A stretch of DNA of 64,000 nt from Stomatobaculum sp. F0698. GTDB taxonomy: Bacteria; Bacillota; Clostridia; Lachnospirales; Lachnospiraceae. This document shows, in pieces, positions 45,371 through 53,669 of the stretch; the stretch's first letter is position 1; the number at the start of each line of letters is the position of its first letter. The notes below the pieces were generated by a model. The model worked only from the letters and a program-made list of their open reading frames with translations. It had not been told where the DNA came from and made no database searches. The translations under genes and the position numbers were made by a program. Where the stretch lies: NCBI RefSeq assembly GCF_030644385.1, contig NZ_CP130060.1, positions 1,860,001 to 1,924,000 on the forward strand, in the 5' to 3' direction.

Positions 45371-46756
45371 ATGAACACACCGATTTATGACTTTGTGAGC
45401 GATTACATACGCGCCGGGAGAAGCCGTCTCCACATGCCCGGCCACAAGGGACAGAGTGCCTTCGGCGCGGCGCTCTACGGCATCGAGGCGCGGGATATCA
45501 CGGAGATTCACGGCGCGGATGTACTCTCGGAGGCCACGGGCGTCATAGGCGAGAGCGAGGCGAATGCGGCCGCTCTCTTCGGCACGGCGCTGACTCTCTA
45601 CTCGACCGAGGGCAGCAGCCTTGCGCTCCGCACCATGCTGGCCTTGGCACTCTCCCGCGCACCGCGCATCCCGGGGGAGCGCCCGCTCCTTCTCGCCGCG
45701 CGTAACGCACATAAGAGCCTCCTTTACGCGGCGGCTCTCCTCGACTTTGACATCGCCTGGATTTATCCCGAGGACACAGCGCTTGACAGCGTCTGCTCCT
45801 GCCACCCGAGCCCGAACTCGGTGCGCGCGGCATTGCGCGCCCTGCCGCGGCCGCCCTTCGCTGTCTTTTTGACGAGCCCCGACTACCTCGGCTTTCTCGC
45901 CGATATACAGGGTATTGCGACCGCGGTCGATGCCTGCTGCGGAGCGGGATCTGTCCCCGTCCTTGTTGACAACGCCCACGGCGCCTACCTTCACTTTCTC
46001 GAAACACCCATGCACCCCATGGATCAGGGCGCCTATCTCTGCTGCGACTCCGCGCACAAGACCCTGCCCGTCCTGACCGGCGGCGCCTATCTCCACTTCA
46101 GTGCAGAGGCTGCCGCGGAAGTCGGCGCTTCCGCGCGCCGCACCATGGAGCTCTTTGCCTCGACCAGTCCCTCGTATTTGATTCTACAGTCACTCGATCT
46201 CTGCAATGCCTACCTTGCGGACAACTACCCGGCCCGCCTCTATGCCTGCATACGCCGCATCGAGGGGCTCGGCTACTACCTCCGTACCCTCGGCGCCAAA
46301 CTCTGTGAAAGCGAGCCGCTGAAACTTGTGCTCGGCAGCGGCGCTCTTTCGGGGGAAGAGGTCGCGATGCTCTTTCGCAGCCATCAAATGGAGGTCGAAT
46401 TCGCGGATCTCTCCGCCGTGGTTCTCATGCTGACGCCGGAAAACCGCCCCGAGGATTTTCTCCGTATCGCCTCTCTCTACCGCGAGGAAGCCGCTCTCTG
46501 GACAAAAAAAGAGACGGCAAAAGAGCCGTCTCTTCGTCTGCTTCCTCTGCCGCGTATCTTAACGATACGGGAAGCCATGCTGTCTCCGCAGGAGACCGTC
46601 CCGGTCACGGAGGCCGTTGGGCGCATCCTCGGCCAACCCACGGTTTCCTGCCCGCCCGCCGTCCCGCTCGCGGTGAGCGGCGAGCGTCTCTCGGCGGAAC
46701 TGCTCCCGCTCTTTCTCCGCTACGGCGTCACCGAAGTCGCCGTCGTCCGGGAATAA
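45371..46756 (+). CDS. Orn/Lys/Arg decarboxylase-family PLP enzyme
   Basis: 461 residues, the short Firmicutes form of the family. HMPGHKGQSAFG at the N-terminus is the family signature; the cofactor Asp is in VLVDNAHGAY and the PLP Lys in DSAHKTLPVLTGG. The C-terminal domain is shortened. Substrate (lysine, arginine or ornithine) is uncertain, and some members are thought not to be decarboxylases at all. AGGAAGG precedes the ATG. The last 80 codons contain an opposing terminator (46503-46535), and the stop lies 1 nt from the stop of the convergent gene. Confidence 0.87.
   Translation: MNTPIYDFVSDYIRAGRSRLHMPGHKGQSAFGAALYGIEARDITEIHGADVLSEATGVIGESEANAAALFGTALTLYSTEGSSLALRTMLALALSRAPRIPGERPLLLAARNAHKSLLYAAALLDFDIAWIYPEDTALDSVCSCHPSPNSVRAALRALPRPPFAVFLTSPDYLGFLADIQGIATAVDACCGAGSVPVLVDNAHGAYLHFLETPMHPMDQGAYLCCDSAHKTLPVLTGGAYLHFSAEAAAEVGASARRTMELFASTSPSYLILQSLDLCNAYLADNYPARLYACIRRIEGLGYYLRTLGAKLCESEPLKLVLGSGALSGEEVAMLFRSHQMEVEFADLSAVVLMLTPENRPEDFLRIASLYREEAALWTKKETAKEPSLRLLPLPRILTIREAMLSPQETVPVTEAVGRILGQPTVSCPPAVPLAVSGERLSAELLPLFLRYGVTEVAVVRE
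46503..46535 (-). terminator. Minus-strand terminator inside the decarboxylase gene
   Basis: On the minus strand AGAGACGGC, TCTTTT loop, GCCGTCTCT and then seven T. It lies about 220 nt beyond the stop of the HMA2-like gene and is encoded within the sense codons for TKKETAKEPSLR. Confidence 0.75.
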
Positions 46757-46757
46757 G

Positions 46758-47228
46758 TCAGAGGCTCTGCAGCACCAGCATCTGGTAGGCGTGATACGCC
46801 ACCTGAACCGGCGCCGGGAGTATCATATCCGCGGCCGCCTCAATGAGAATGCGGCGGTTTAAACGTCGCTTCCAGAGGGAACTCATCTTCTTGCCCTGCT
46901 TCTTTAACTTCTTTAAGTCGACAAAGTCGACCGGCGTATTCTGCTCGATTTCCTTCTTGCCGAGCTCTGCCAGAGCGCGGCGGTTTTCCACGACCGCCGC
47001 AGCGAGATCCTCTTCGGAAATCCCGCGTATGGTCGCGAGCAGCCGCTCCCGGTCGCCGCGGAAATTCAGTGCAATGCTTCCGGTCGCCCAGTAAGTGCGG
47101 ATGCGCTGCACGCCATCCGTCTTTTCGAGGAGTCCGTGCAGGGCCTCGTACTCCTTGTAAGAGAGCTGCCGTCCCAGAATCTTGACGCGCAGGCTGCCGC
47201 CGGTCTCATGTACCACCTTACATTTCAT
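46758..47228 (-). CDS. HMA2-like heavy-metal-associated domain protein
   Basis: 156 residues. The first 75 resemble the N-terminal domain seen in metal-transporting P-type ATPases of Firmicutes (VHETGGSLRVKILGRQLS; GVQRIRTYWATGSIAL), without the CxxC metal-binding pair. The second half is basic with a hydrophobic segment near the C-terminus that may touch the membrane. No P-type ATPase stands next to it, so it is an orphan. AGAGG lies 7 nt before the ATG. Function unknown. Confidence 0.7.
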   Translation of the reverse strand: MKCKVVHETGGSLRVKILGRQLSYKEYEALHGLLEKTDGVQRIRTYWATGSIALNFRGDRERLLATIRGISEEDLAAAVVENRRALAELGKKEIEQNTPVDFVDLKKLKKQGKKMSSLWKRRLNRRILIEAAADMILPAPVQVAYHAYQMLVLQSL

Positions 47229-47245
47229 TGCTTTCCTCTTTCCAT

Positions 47246-47267
47246 CCTCCTCTCATTAGAGAGGAGG
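47246..47267. repeat. Perfect 9-bp inverted repeat before the HMA2-like gene
   Basis: CCTCCTCTC-ATTA-GAGAGGAGG. On the minus strand it is part of the mRNA leader and buries an AGGAGG that could otherwise bind ribosomes; on the plus strand it is followed by a T-rich run and could stop transcription. Confidence 0.5.
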
Positions 47268-47277
47268 CTTATTTTAT

Positions 47278-47514
47278 TTAGCGAAAACTCACAGAGGAAA
47301 GTATAGCATAACTTAGCGGAAAATCATATTTCCGAGACCTTCTTCCGTTCTTCGATTGCGGGACACGCTGCGAATGCAACAACGATTCCTTTTCTGCCGA
47401 AACACCCACAAGCTGTCTGAGCCGCTCCGGCACACATAGACCCGCGCCACGGCCAAGCTCATAGACGCGCATCTGTTCGCCGGGATCGCTCGCAATGCGG
47501 CTGCGAATATGGCG
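47278..47514 (-). pseudogene. Remnant of a second patatin gene (3' end only)
   Basis: Right after the intact patatin stop, the minus strand repeats the C-terminal coding part: SRIASDPGEQMRVYELGRG, matching SRIASDPGELMRVYELGRG of the intact gene, then diverges into a different tail of about 45 residues ending at a stop at 47278. There is no start or catalytic domain. It looks like what remains of a tandem paralogue after deletion between the two copies, or a partial duplication. Confidence 0.75.
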
Positions 47515-47520
47515 CTCTTT

Positions 47521-48369
47521 TCATTCCCCGAGGTAGGCGCGTACTCGCTCCAGCGCGCGTAAGCCCGCGCCGCGCCCAAGCTCATAGACGCGCATCAATT
47601 CGCCGGGATCGCTCGCAATGCGGCTTATGCCGAGCTCCTCCCGCGGATAAATTAAGAGTGCCCGCCCGCGCTCCGCTTCTTCCTCGACAAAGCGTATGTT
47701 CTGGTTGTAGGTGAGGTGGCGCATTTTCATCGCAAGGGAGGCGCGCGGATAGCCCCTCAGCGCAGCCCCGACGATGGTCCCGGACGCACCGCGCTCCTTT
47801 CGATAGCCCTTGGGACGCGTCAGAATGACCACATTTTTCTCATAGCCGAGACTCAGCATTTTTTTCAGCGGAATCGAATCGGTAATGCCGCCGTCCAGGA
47901 GCTTATGCCCGTCCACCTCGACAATGCGCGCCACCAGCGGCATCGAAGCAGAGGCGCGCATGTACTCGACATCGTGCGCATCGCCCTTCTCACAGCGGTA
48001 GTAAAAGGGCCTCCCGGTCTCCACATCGGTGCAGACCACATAGAACTCCATCGGATTCTTTTGAAAGGTCTCCGTGTCAAAGGGGAACTTTTCAAACGGC
48101 ACCTCGCGATAGGCAAAGTCCTTGTTATAGAAGTCGCCTGTCAGCAAGAGGGATCGAAGCGAGCCGTAGCGCGGGTCCGCGCCGTATTTCAGATTATAGC
48201 GGAGCACGCGCCCCGGCTGATTGGACTTATAGTTGCAACCGAACACAGCGCCCGCGGAAGTGCCGATGGCGCCCTCAAAGACAATTTTATTTTCCAGGAA
48301 GACATCCGTGACCCCCGCGGTAAAGAGCCCGCGCATGCCGCCGCCTTCCATGACCAATCCACGTTTCAT
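47521..48369 (-). CDS. Patatin-like phospholipase
   Basis: 282 residues. Oxyanion loop EGGGMRGLFTAG, nucleophile Ser in GTSAG and catalytic Asp in LDGGITDSIP form the Ser-Asp dyad of patatins (YjjU-like group). It should hydrolyse acyl chains from phospholipids or other esters in the cytoplasm. ATG at 48369 is selected because AAAGGA precedes it and the catalytic core starts directly there; the longer frame has no support. Its 3' end is duplicated just downstream. Divergent from the ECF gene. Confidence 0.9.
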   Translation of the reverse strand: MKRGLVMEGGGMRGLFTAGVTDVFLENKIVFEGAIGTSAGAVFGCNYKSNQPGRVLRYNLKYGADPRYGSLRSLLLTGDFYNKDFAYREVPFEKFPFDTETFQKNPMEFYVVCTDVETGRPFYYRCEKGDAHDVEYMRASASMPLVARIVEVDGHKLLDGGITDSIPLKKMLSLGYEKNVVILTRPKGYRKERGASGTIVGAALRGYPRASLAMKMRHLTYNQNIRFVEEEAERGRALLIYPREELGISRIASDPGELMRVYELGRGAGLRALERVRAYLGE

Positions 48370-48464
48370 AGCCTGTCCTTTCCGTGTAAAAACCATACAG
48401 TCTGCATTATAGCGAATTCCGATTGCGACTTGCAAGCTTCCCGTCTTTTCAGCCAGCCGTTTCG

Positions 48465-48473
48465 TGCTATAAT
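48465..48473 (+). promoter_or_regulatory. Extended -10 promoter of the ECF S component
   Basis: TGCTATAAT, a perfect extended -10 on the plus strand. The leader to the ATG is about 125 nt, GC-rich and able to pair (GCCGCA with TGCGGC), but matches no riboswitch I know. Confidence 0.6.
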
Positions 48474-48604
48474 AAGCCTGCTTCGGCACAATTCCCGCCG
48501 CACCTTCGGCAGCAGGGAACTGCGGCTTTCCGGAGCGGAACCCGCGGCAGTGTCCGCACATCTTGTTTCGTCGTATCTCCGAGAGAACGACAGAAAGGAC
48601 AACT

Positions 48605-49228
48605 ATGTATACACCCAAGAACCGCATCCTCTACCTGAGCCAGCTTGCTCTCCTCGTCGCGATTGAACTCGTGATGAAGTTAGTCGGCCTCGGCTCCGTC
48701 CCCATCGGCCCGCTGTCGATGTCCTTCTTAACGGTCCCGATTGCGGTCGCAGCCATCCTGCTCGGGCCCTTCGCGGGCGCCGTGACCGGAGCTGTCTTCG
48801 GTATCACCGCCTTTTATGAGTGCGTGAGCGGAACTTCGCCGCTCGGCCTCGCGCTTCTGCAGTTCAGTGTGTTCCACACCTTTATGCTCTGTGTGACCAT
48901 GCGTGTTCTCGTGGGTATCTGCACCGCATGGATCTTCCGCCTGGTGCTCGGCGCGAGCAAGCGGAAAAATCTCTCCTTCCTGGTCGGCGCCGTCGCAGCG
49001 CCCCTCACGAACACGATTTTCTTCATGGGCTACATGGTTCTTTTCTTCTATCAGACCGAGGCGATTCAGGCCCTTGCGAACGCACTGCACGCGACCAATC
49101 CCCTTGCCTTCATTGTGCTTCTGGTCGGCCTGCAGGGCGTGATTGAAGTCGTGGTGAGCGGCATCGTGAGCACCCTGATTGTGAAAGTCCTGTCCCGCCT
49201 CCTTGCGGCGCAGCAGGAAATTCGCTGA
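48605..49228 (+). CDS. ECF transporter S component
   Basis: 207 residues, six membrane helices, with the ECF pattern of an IPLGP-like loop (VPIGPLSMSFLTVPI) followed by ILLGPFAGAVTGAVFG. S components bind a vitamin or similar micronutrient and share an energising EcfAAT module encoded elsewhere. Pantothenate-type (PanT) is a reasonable guess from the loop but not proven. ATG at 48605 follows AAAGGA. It ends at a strong terminator. Confidence 0.87.
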   Translation: MYTPKNRILYLSQLALLVAIELVMKLVGLGSVPIGPLSMSFLTVPIAVAAILLGPFAGAVTGAVFGITAFYECVSGTSPLGLALLQFSVFHTFMLCVTMRVLVGICTAWIFRLVLGASKRKNLSFLVGAVAAPLTNTIFFMGYMVLFFYQTEAIQALANALHATNPLAFIVLLVGLQGVIEVVVSGIVSTLIVKVLSRLLAAQQEIR

Positions 49229-49263
49229 TTGCGCTTTTCGCCGAAGCTGTACAAAGATATCGC

Positions 49264-49302
49264 AAAAGAGCTTGTCATCCGCCGGATGACAAGCTCTTTT
49301 TT
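49264..49302. terminator. Terminator of the ECF gene
   Basis: AAAAGAGCTTGTCATCC paired with its complement, GCC loop, six T; symmetrical, so it can also stop the minus-strand gene at 49327. Confidence 0.93.
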
Positions 49303-49326
49303 CTACTGTTTTCCCGGTTCGTGCGC

Positions 49327-49674
49327 TTACCAAAGGCGCTGCCGTACAATCATAAACAACAAGGCAGCCATCAAAATGCCGAATTCCGCCTTTGAAAGCA
49401 GCTTCTCTTCAAAGCGGCGCAGACGGTACAACGCGGCATCCGCTTCCTGTAACTTCTGCGCCTGCCCGGAACGGAGCAAGCACTCGCTGTCCATGCGGCG
49501 TATCAGTAAGGTACCGATGAGCCAGAGTATTCCCAGTCCTGCTACAAGCCGTAAAAGCGGCAGCTCTGTCAGCAGCTTTGACGCGAGTACTTCCGCCACA
49601 GCCAAGGAGATAATCAGCACGCCCAGTATCATACGGAATAAATAGACGCGACGCAATGAGAGCGAGTTTGCCAT
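49327..49674 (-). CDS. Small membrane protein
   Basis: 115 residues from ATG 49674, chosen because AAGGAGG lies 9 nt upstream. Two central hydrophobic helices, a basic N-terminus and a charged, coiled-coil-like segment (QKLQEADAALYRLRRFEEKLL) before a third short hydrophobic stretch. No family recognised. Monocistronic. Confidence 0.7.
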   Translation of the reverse strand: MANSLSLRRVYLFRMILGVLIISLAVAEVLASKLLTELPLLRLVAGLGILWLIGTLLIRRMDSECLLRSGQAQKLQEADAALYRLRRFEEKLLSKAEFGILMAALLFMIVRQRLW

Positions 49675-49801
49675 AGCAGACCTCCTTACAATTAAAATGC
49701 ATCTTTGTTTTGATTTCATTGTACAACGCCGCATTTTTTTTGCAAGTTATGGATTACTATCTATGCACTTCAAACTTGTCTTATCCGCACAGCACCATCT
49801 C

Positions 49802-51991
49802 TCAGAGGATCATCGACAGCCCGATTCTCTGCTTCTTGACATCGGCCTCGACCACCTTGACCTCGACAATATCGCCGACTTTCACGACCTCCGAGGGGTG
49901 CTTCACAAACTTGCCCTTCTTCATGCGGGAGATGTGCACGAGGCCGTCCTGGTGTACGCCGATGTCCACAAAAGCGCCGAAATCAATGACGTTTCTAACG
50001 GTGCCGCGGAGTATCATGCCGGGCTTCAAATCCTCAATCTGCAGCACATCGCTCTTTAAGATGGGCTTCGGCATATCTTCGCGGGGATCGCGCCGCGCCG
50101 TCGTGAGTTCCTTCTCGACACTCTCGAGCGTGACCTCGCCGACCGAGAGCTGCTCCGCAAGTGACTTCCGCTTTGCCTTGTTGAGTTTAAAGCTGAGACG
50201 ACCTTCCCGAAGCTTCTCCTCGCTCTCCCCCGCCGCCTCGAGGATGGCCTTCGCGAGCGCATAGCTCTCCGGGTGCACGCCGGTGTCGTCGAGCGGGTTC
50301 TCGCCGCCGCTGATACGAAGGAAGCCCGCGCACTGCTCAAAGGCCTTGGGGCCGAGCTTCGAGACTTTTAAGAGCTCCTTTCGGTTCTTAAATTTGCCGT
50401 TCTCCTCGCGATAGCTCACGATATTCTTTGCCGTGGTCTTCGTGATGCCGGAGATATAGCGGAGCAGAGGAGCCGAAGCCGTGTTTAAATCCACGCCGAC
50501 CGCGTTCACACAGTCCTCGACCACGCCCTCCAGCGCCTCGCCGAGGCGCTTTTGCTCCATGTCGTGCTGGTACTGCCCAACGCCGATCGACTTCGGGTCA
50601 ATCTTCACGAGCTCCGCGAGCGGGTCCTGTACGCGGCGCGCAATCGAGGCCGCACTGCGCTGTCCCACATCGAACTCCGGGAACTCCTCGGTCGCGAGCG
50701 CACTCGCGGAGTAGACCGAAGCGCCCGCCTCGTTCGTGATCACATAGGAGACCTTCTGCGGGAGTTCTTTTAAGACCTCCGCGACAAACTGCTCGGACTC
50801 GCGGGAAGCCGTGCCGTTTCCGATTGAAATCAGAGTCACGCCGTACTTCTCGATAAATTCTCTCAGCTTCTCCGCCGCCGCGCGCTGCTTCTTCTCGTTG
50901 GTCGGCATGGTCGGGTAGACCACAGCGGTATCCAGCACCTTGCCGGTCTCGTCAACGACCGCAAGCTTACAGCCCGTGCGGAACGCCGGGTCCCAGCCGA
51001 GCACCACCTCGCCCGCAATCGGCGGCTGCATGAGCAGCTGATGCAGGTTCTTCCGGAACACTTCAATGGCCCCCGTCTCCGCCGCCTCGGTGAGCTCGTT
51101 TCGAATATCGCGCTCCACCGCCGGTGCCATGAGGCGCACATAGCTGTCCGTAATCGCGCGGTCCATGGCCTCGGCGGTGTTCTTGTTTTCCGCTTTAATC
51201 AGGCGGCTGCGGAGGGTCGAAAGAATCTCCTCGCTCGGTGCCTCGATGTAGACCCGCAAAATCTTTTCTTTCTCGCCGCGGTTCATCGCGAGCACGCGGT
51301 AGCCGGTCGCCTTCATCAGAGGCTCGCGGAAGTCATAGTAGGTCTCGTAGACCGCCCGCTTCTCTCTCTCCTTCTCCGCCTCGTTCTGCTTCTCCGCGCT
51401 GCCCTTCTGCTCACGCCGCGCCGCGCAGAGCTGACCGCCCCGCTTGGTCGTATCGCGCACATAGCTTCGAATGACACGCGCGTCGGAAAAGCGCTCCGCG
51501 AGTATGTCCAGAGCGCCCTGAATGCAGAGTGCCGCCGTACCTATGCCCTTTTCCTCAGAGATGAAGCGCTCGGCCTCTTCCTCGAGGCTCTTCTCTGTCT
51601 TCTGCGCCCAGATGAGATCCGCGAGCTCACTTAAGCCGCGCTCGATTGCCACCGTCGCGCGGGTGCTGCGCTTCGGGCGATAGGGGAGGTAGATGTCCTC
51701 AAGCTGCACCAGAGTCTCCGCCGCATCAAGCTGCGCGCCGAGCGCCTCCGTCATCTTCCCCTGCTCCGTGATTGCCGCGCGTATCTTTTCGCGGCGCTCT
51801 TCCAGATTGCGAAGTGCGGTGAGCCGCGTATCGAGCGTTCTCAGCTGTTCATCGTCCAGCGAGCCGGTCACTTCCTTCCGGTAGCGGGCTATAAAGGGGA
51901 TGGTCGCACCCTCGTCAATTAAGTTGACGGCTGCGTCCACCTGTTCTGTCCGGACCCCGAGTTCCTCTGCGATTTTCTGATGAATGTTCAA
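49802..51991 (-). CDS. tex: Tex-family RNA-binding S1 protein
   Basis: 729 residues: Tex N-terminal helical domain, YqgF-like RNase H fold (VLGWDPAFRTGCKLAVVDETG), helix-hairpin-helix segments (GVGQYQHDM; ASAPLLRYISGITKTTAKNIV) and a C-terminal S1 domain (VRNVIDFGAFVDIGVHQDGLVH). Tex binds nucleic acids and affects transcription. The start is a TTG at 51991, 7 nt after GGAGG; the TTG at 52006 has no ribosome site. Divergent from the PurF-like gene. Confidence 0.95.
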   Translation of the reverse strand: MNIHQKIAEELGVRTEQVDAAVNLIDEGATIPFIARYRKEVTGSLDDEQLRTLDTRLTALRNLEERREKIRAAITEQGKMTEALGAQLDAAETLVQLEDIYLPYRPKRSTRATVAIERGLSELADLIWAQKTEKSLEEEAERFISEEKGIGTAALCIQGALDILAERFSDARVIRSYVRDTTKRGGQLCAARREQKGSAEKQNEAEKEREKRAVYETYYDFREPLMKATGYRVLAMNRGEKEKILRVYIEAPSEEILSTLRSRLIKAENKNTAEAMDRAITDSYVRLMAPAVERDIRNELTEAAETGAIEVFRKNLHQLLMQPPIAGEVVLGWDPAFRTGCKLAVVDETGKVLDTAVVYPTMPTNEKKQRAAAEKLREFIEKYGVTLISIGNGTASRESEQFVAEVLKELPQKVSYVITNEAGASVYSASALATEEFPEFDVGQRSAASIARRVQDPLAELVKIDPKSIGVGQYQHDMEQKRLGEALEGVVEDCVNAVGVDLNTASAPLLRYISGITKTTAKNIVSYREENGKFKNRKELLKVSKLGPKAFEQCAGFLRISGGENPLDDTGVHPESYALAKAILEAAGESEEKLREGRLSFKLNKAKRKSLAEQLSVGEVTLESVEKELTTARRDPREDMPKPILKSDVLQIEDLKPGMILRGTVRNVIDFGAFVDIGVHQDGLVHISRMKKGKFVKHPSEVVKVGDIVEVKVVEADVKKQRIGLSMIL

Positions 51992-52121
51992 GCCTTTTCC
52001 TCCCAAGCATGCCGCCCGCCGCCAAGGCGAGTGCGGTACAGCGCTGTCTTTTCGTCACATTTTTCCCTTATTTTAATCTATGGGTAGTCAAAAAACTAGC
52101 ACTGTTTCCGTCCCCCCTGCC

Positions 52122-52150
52122 TTGCATTCACCGCCCGAATCTATTATGAT
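52122..52150 (+). promoter_or_regulatory. Promoter of the PurF-like gene
   Basis: TTGCAT (52122-52127), exactly 17 nt, TATGAT (52145-52150). The transcript would start near 52157. Confidence 0.6.
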
Positions 52151-52199
52151 TTTTGCGGTAACACGGTATTCTGTATGCGCATTCTGAAAGGAAGGTCCT

Positions 52200-53615
52200 A
52201 TGGGAGGCATCTTTGCATCGGCACTCAAAGAGGATTGTGTCTTTGATCTTTTCTTTGGCACGGATTATCACTCGCACCTCGGCACGCGGCGCGGCGGCAT
52301 GGCCGTCTACGGAAAGAAAGGCTTTGACCGCGCCATTCACAACATAGAAAACAGCCCCTTCCGCACCAAGTTTGCGGATGATGTGAAGACCATGGAGGGA
52401 AACCTCGGCATCGGATGTATTTCCGACTACGAGGCGCAGCCTCTCATTGTGCGCTCCCACCACGGCACCTATGCAATCACGACAGTCGGTCGCATCAACA
52501 ACCTGAATGTGCTCTCGGATGAGCTCTTAAAGAACAACGGCTCCTCCTTCCTCGAGATGAGCGGCGGCTTCATCAATCCGACCGAGTTGGTCGCAGCGCT
52601 GATTAACCGCAAAGACAATCTGATCGAGGGACTTCGCTACGCCCAGGAAATGATTGACGGCTCCATGAGCATTATGCTCCTGACCCCGCAGGGCATCTAT
52701 CTGTCCCGCGACAAGCTCGGTAGAACGCCGATTGTTGTGGGGCGCAAGGCGGAGGGCTACTGCGCCTCCTTCGAGAGTTTTGCCTATCTGAATCTTGGTT
52801 ACGAGGACTTCCGCGAACTGGGCCCCGGCGAAATTGCCGTGATGACCCCTGAGGCGCTCACAACCCTCTCCGCCCCCGGAAAGAAGATGCGCATCTGCAC
52901 CTTCCTCTGGGTCTACTACGGCTATCCCTCCTCTTCCTACGAGGGCGTATCCGTCGAGGCCATGCGCGTGCGCTGCGGTGAGGAACTCGCAAAACGCGAC
53001 CACATGAGCCACGAGCAGATTGACTCGGTGGCAGGTGTTCCGGACTCCGGTACCGCGCACGCAATCGGCTACGCAAATGAGTCCGGCGTTCCGTTCGCAC
53101 GGCCCTTTATCAAGTACACGCCGACCTGGCCGCGGTCTTTCATGCCGACCATTCAGGATAAGCGAGATCTCATCGCAAAGATGAAGCTGATTCCGGTGCA
53201 CGAGCTCATCAACGGACAGCGCCTGCTCTTAATCGACGACTCCATTGTCCGCGGCACCCAGCTCCGCGAAACCACCGAGTTCCTGTACCACAGCGGTGCA
53301 AAGGAAGTCCATGTTCGTCCGGCCTGCCCGCCGCTGCTCTTCGGCTGTAAGTACCTGAACTTCTCACGCTCGACCGGTGAGATGGAGCTCATCACGCGGC
53401 GCATGATACGCGACGCCGAGGGCGAGAATGTGAGCAGAGAAGTTCTGACAGACTATGCAAACCCGGACTCCGAGCGCTATCAGGCGATGCTCGATGTCAT
53501 CTGCAAGCAGCTGAACTTTACAACCCTCCGCTATAACCGCCTCGACGACCTCATCAAGGCTGTCGGCATCGACCGCGATAAGCTCTGTACCTATTGCTGG
53601 GACGGTCGGGAGTAA
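52200..53615 (+). CDS. PurF-like protein lacking the catalytic cysteine
   Basis: 471 residues in the order of amidophosphoribosyltransferase: an N-terminal Ntn-type glutaminase domain and a C-terminal phosphoribosyltransferase domain with the PRPP loop LLLIDDSIVRGTQ. In true PurF the sequence begins M-C-G-I and the Cys, freed at the N-terminus, attacks glutamine. Here it begins M-G-G-I, so the nucleophile is Gly. Other glutaminase-domain residues (THLGTRRGG-like: YHSHLGTRRGGMAV) remain. It ends with a CTYCW cysteine pair. It might use free ammonia, another partner, or act as a sensor. Monocistronic; no other pur gene nearby. AAGGAAGG precedes ATG 52200. Confidence 0.85.
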   Translation: MGGIFASALKEDCVFDLFFGTDYHSHLGTRRGGMAVYGKKGFDRAIHNIENSPFRTKFADDVKTMEGNLGIGCISDYEAQPLIVRSHHGTYAITTVGRINNLNVLSDELLKNNGSSFLEMSGGFINPTELVAALINRKDNLIEGLRYAQEMIDGSMSIMLLTPQGIYLSRDKLGRTPIVVGRKAEGYCASFESFAYLNLGYEDFRELGPGEIAVMTPEALTTLSAPGKKMRICTFLWVYYGYPSSSYEGVSVEAMRVRCGEELAKRDHMSHEQIDSVAGVPDSGTAHAIGYANESGVPFARPFIKYTPTWPRSFMPTIQDKRDLIAKMKLIPVHELINGQRLLLIDDSIVRGTQLRETTEFLYHSGAKEVHVRPACPPLLFGCKYLNFSRSTGEMELITRRMIRDAEGENVSREVLTDYANPDSERYQAMLDVICKQLNFTTLRYNRLDDLIKAVGIDRDKLCTYCWDGRE

Positions 53616-53632
53616 GGACTTCGAAACAAACG

Positions 53633-53665
53633 AAAAAGCACTGTTCTCGCGGAACAGTGCTTTTT
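53633..53665. terminator. Bidirectional terminator
   Basis: AAAAAGCACTGTTC with GAACAGTGCTTTTT and a 4-nt loop. It ends the PurF-like gene on the plus strand and would also end the candidate structured RNA on the minus strand. Confidence 0.92.
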
Positions 53666-53669
53666 ATAT

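Noticed and set aside
48474..48604. Known riboswitch before the ECF S component
   Set aside because: The leader can fold, but no TPP, FMN, cobalamin, preQ1 or THF core sequence is visible. Left as an unassigned leader.
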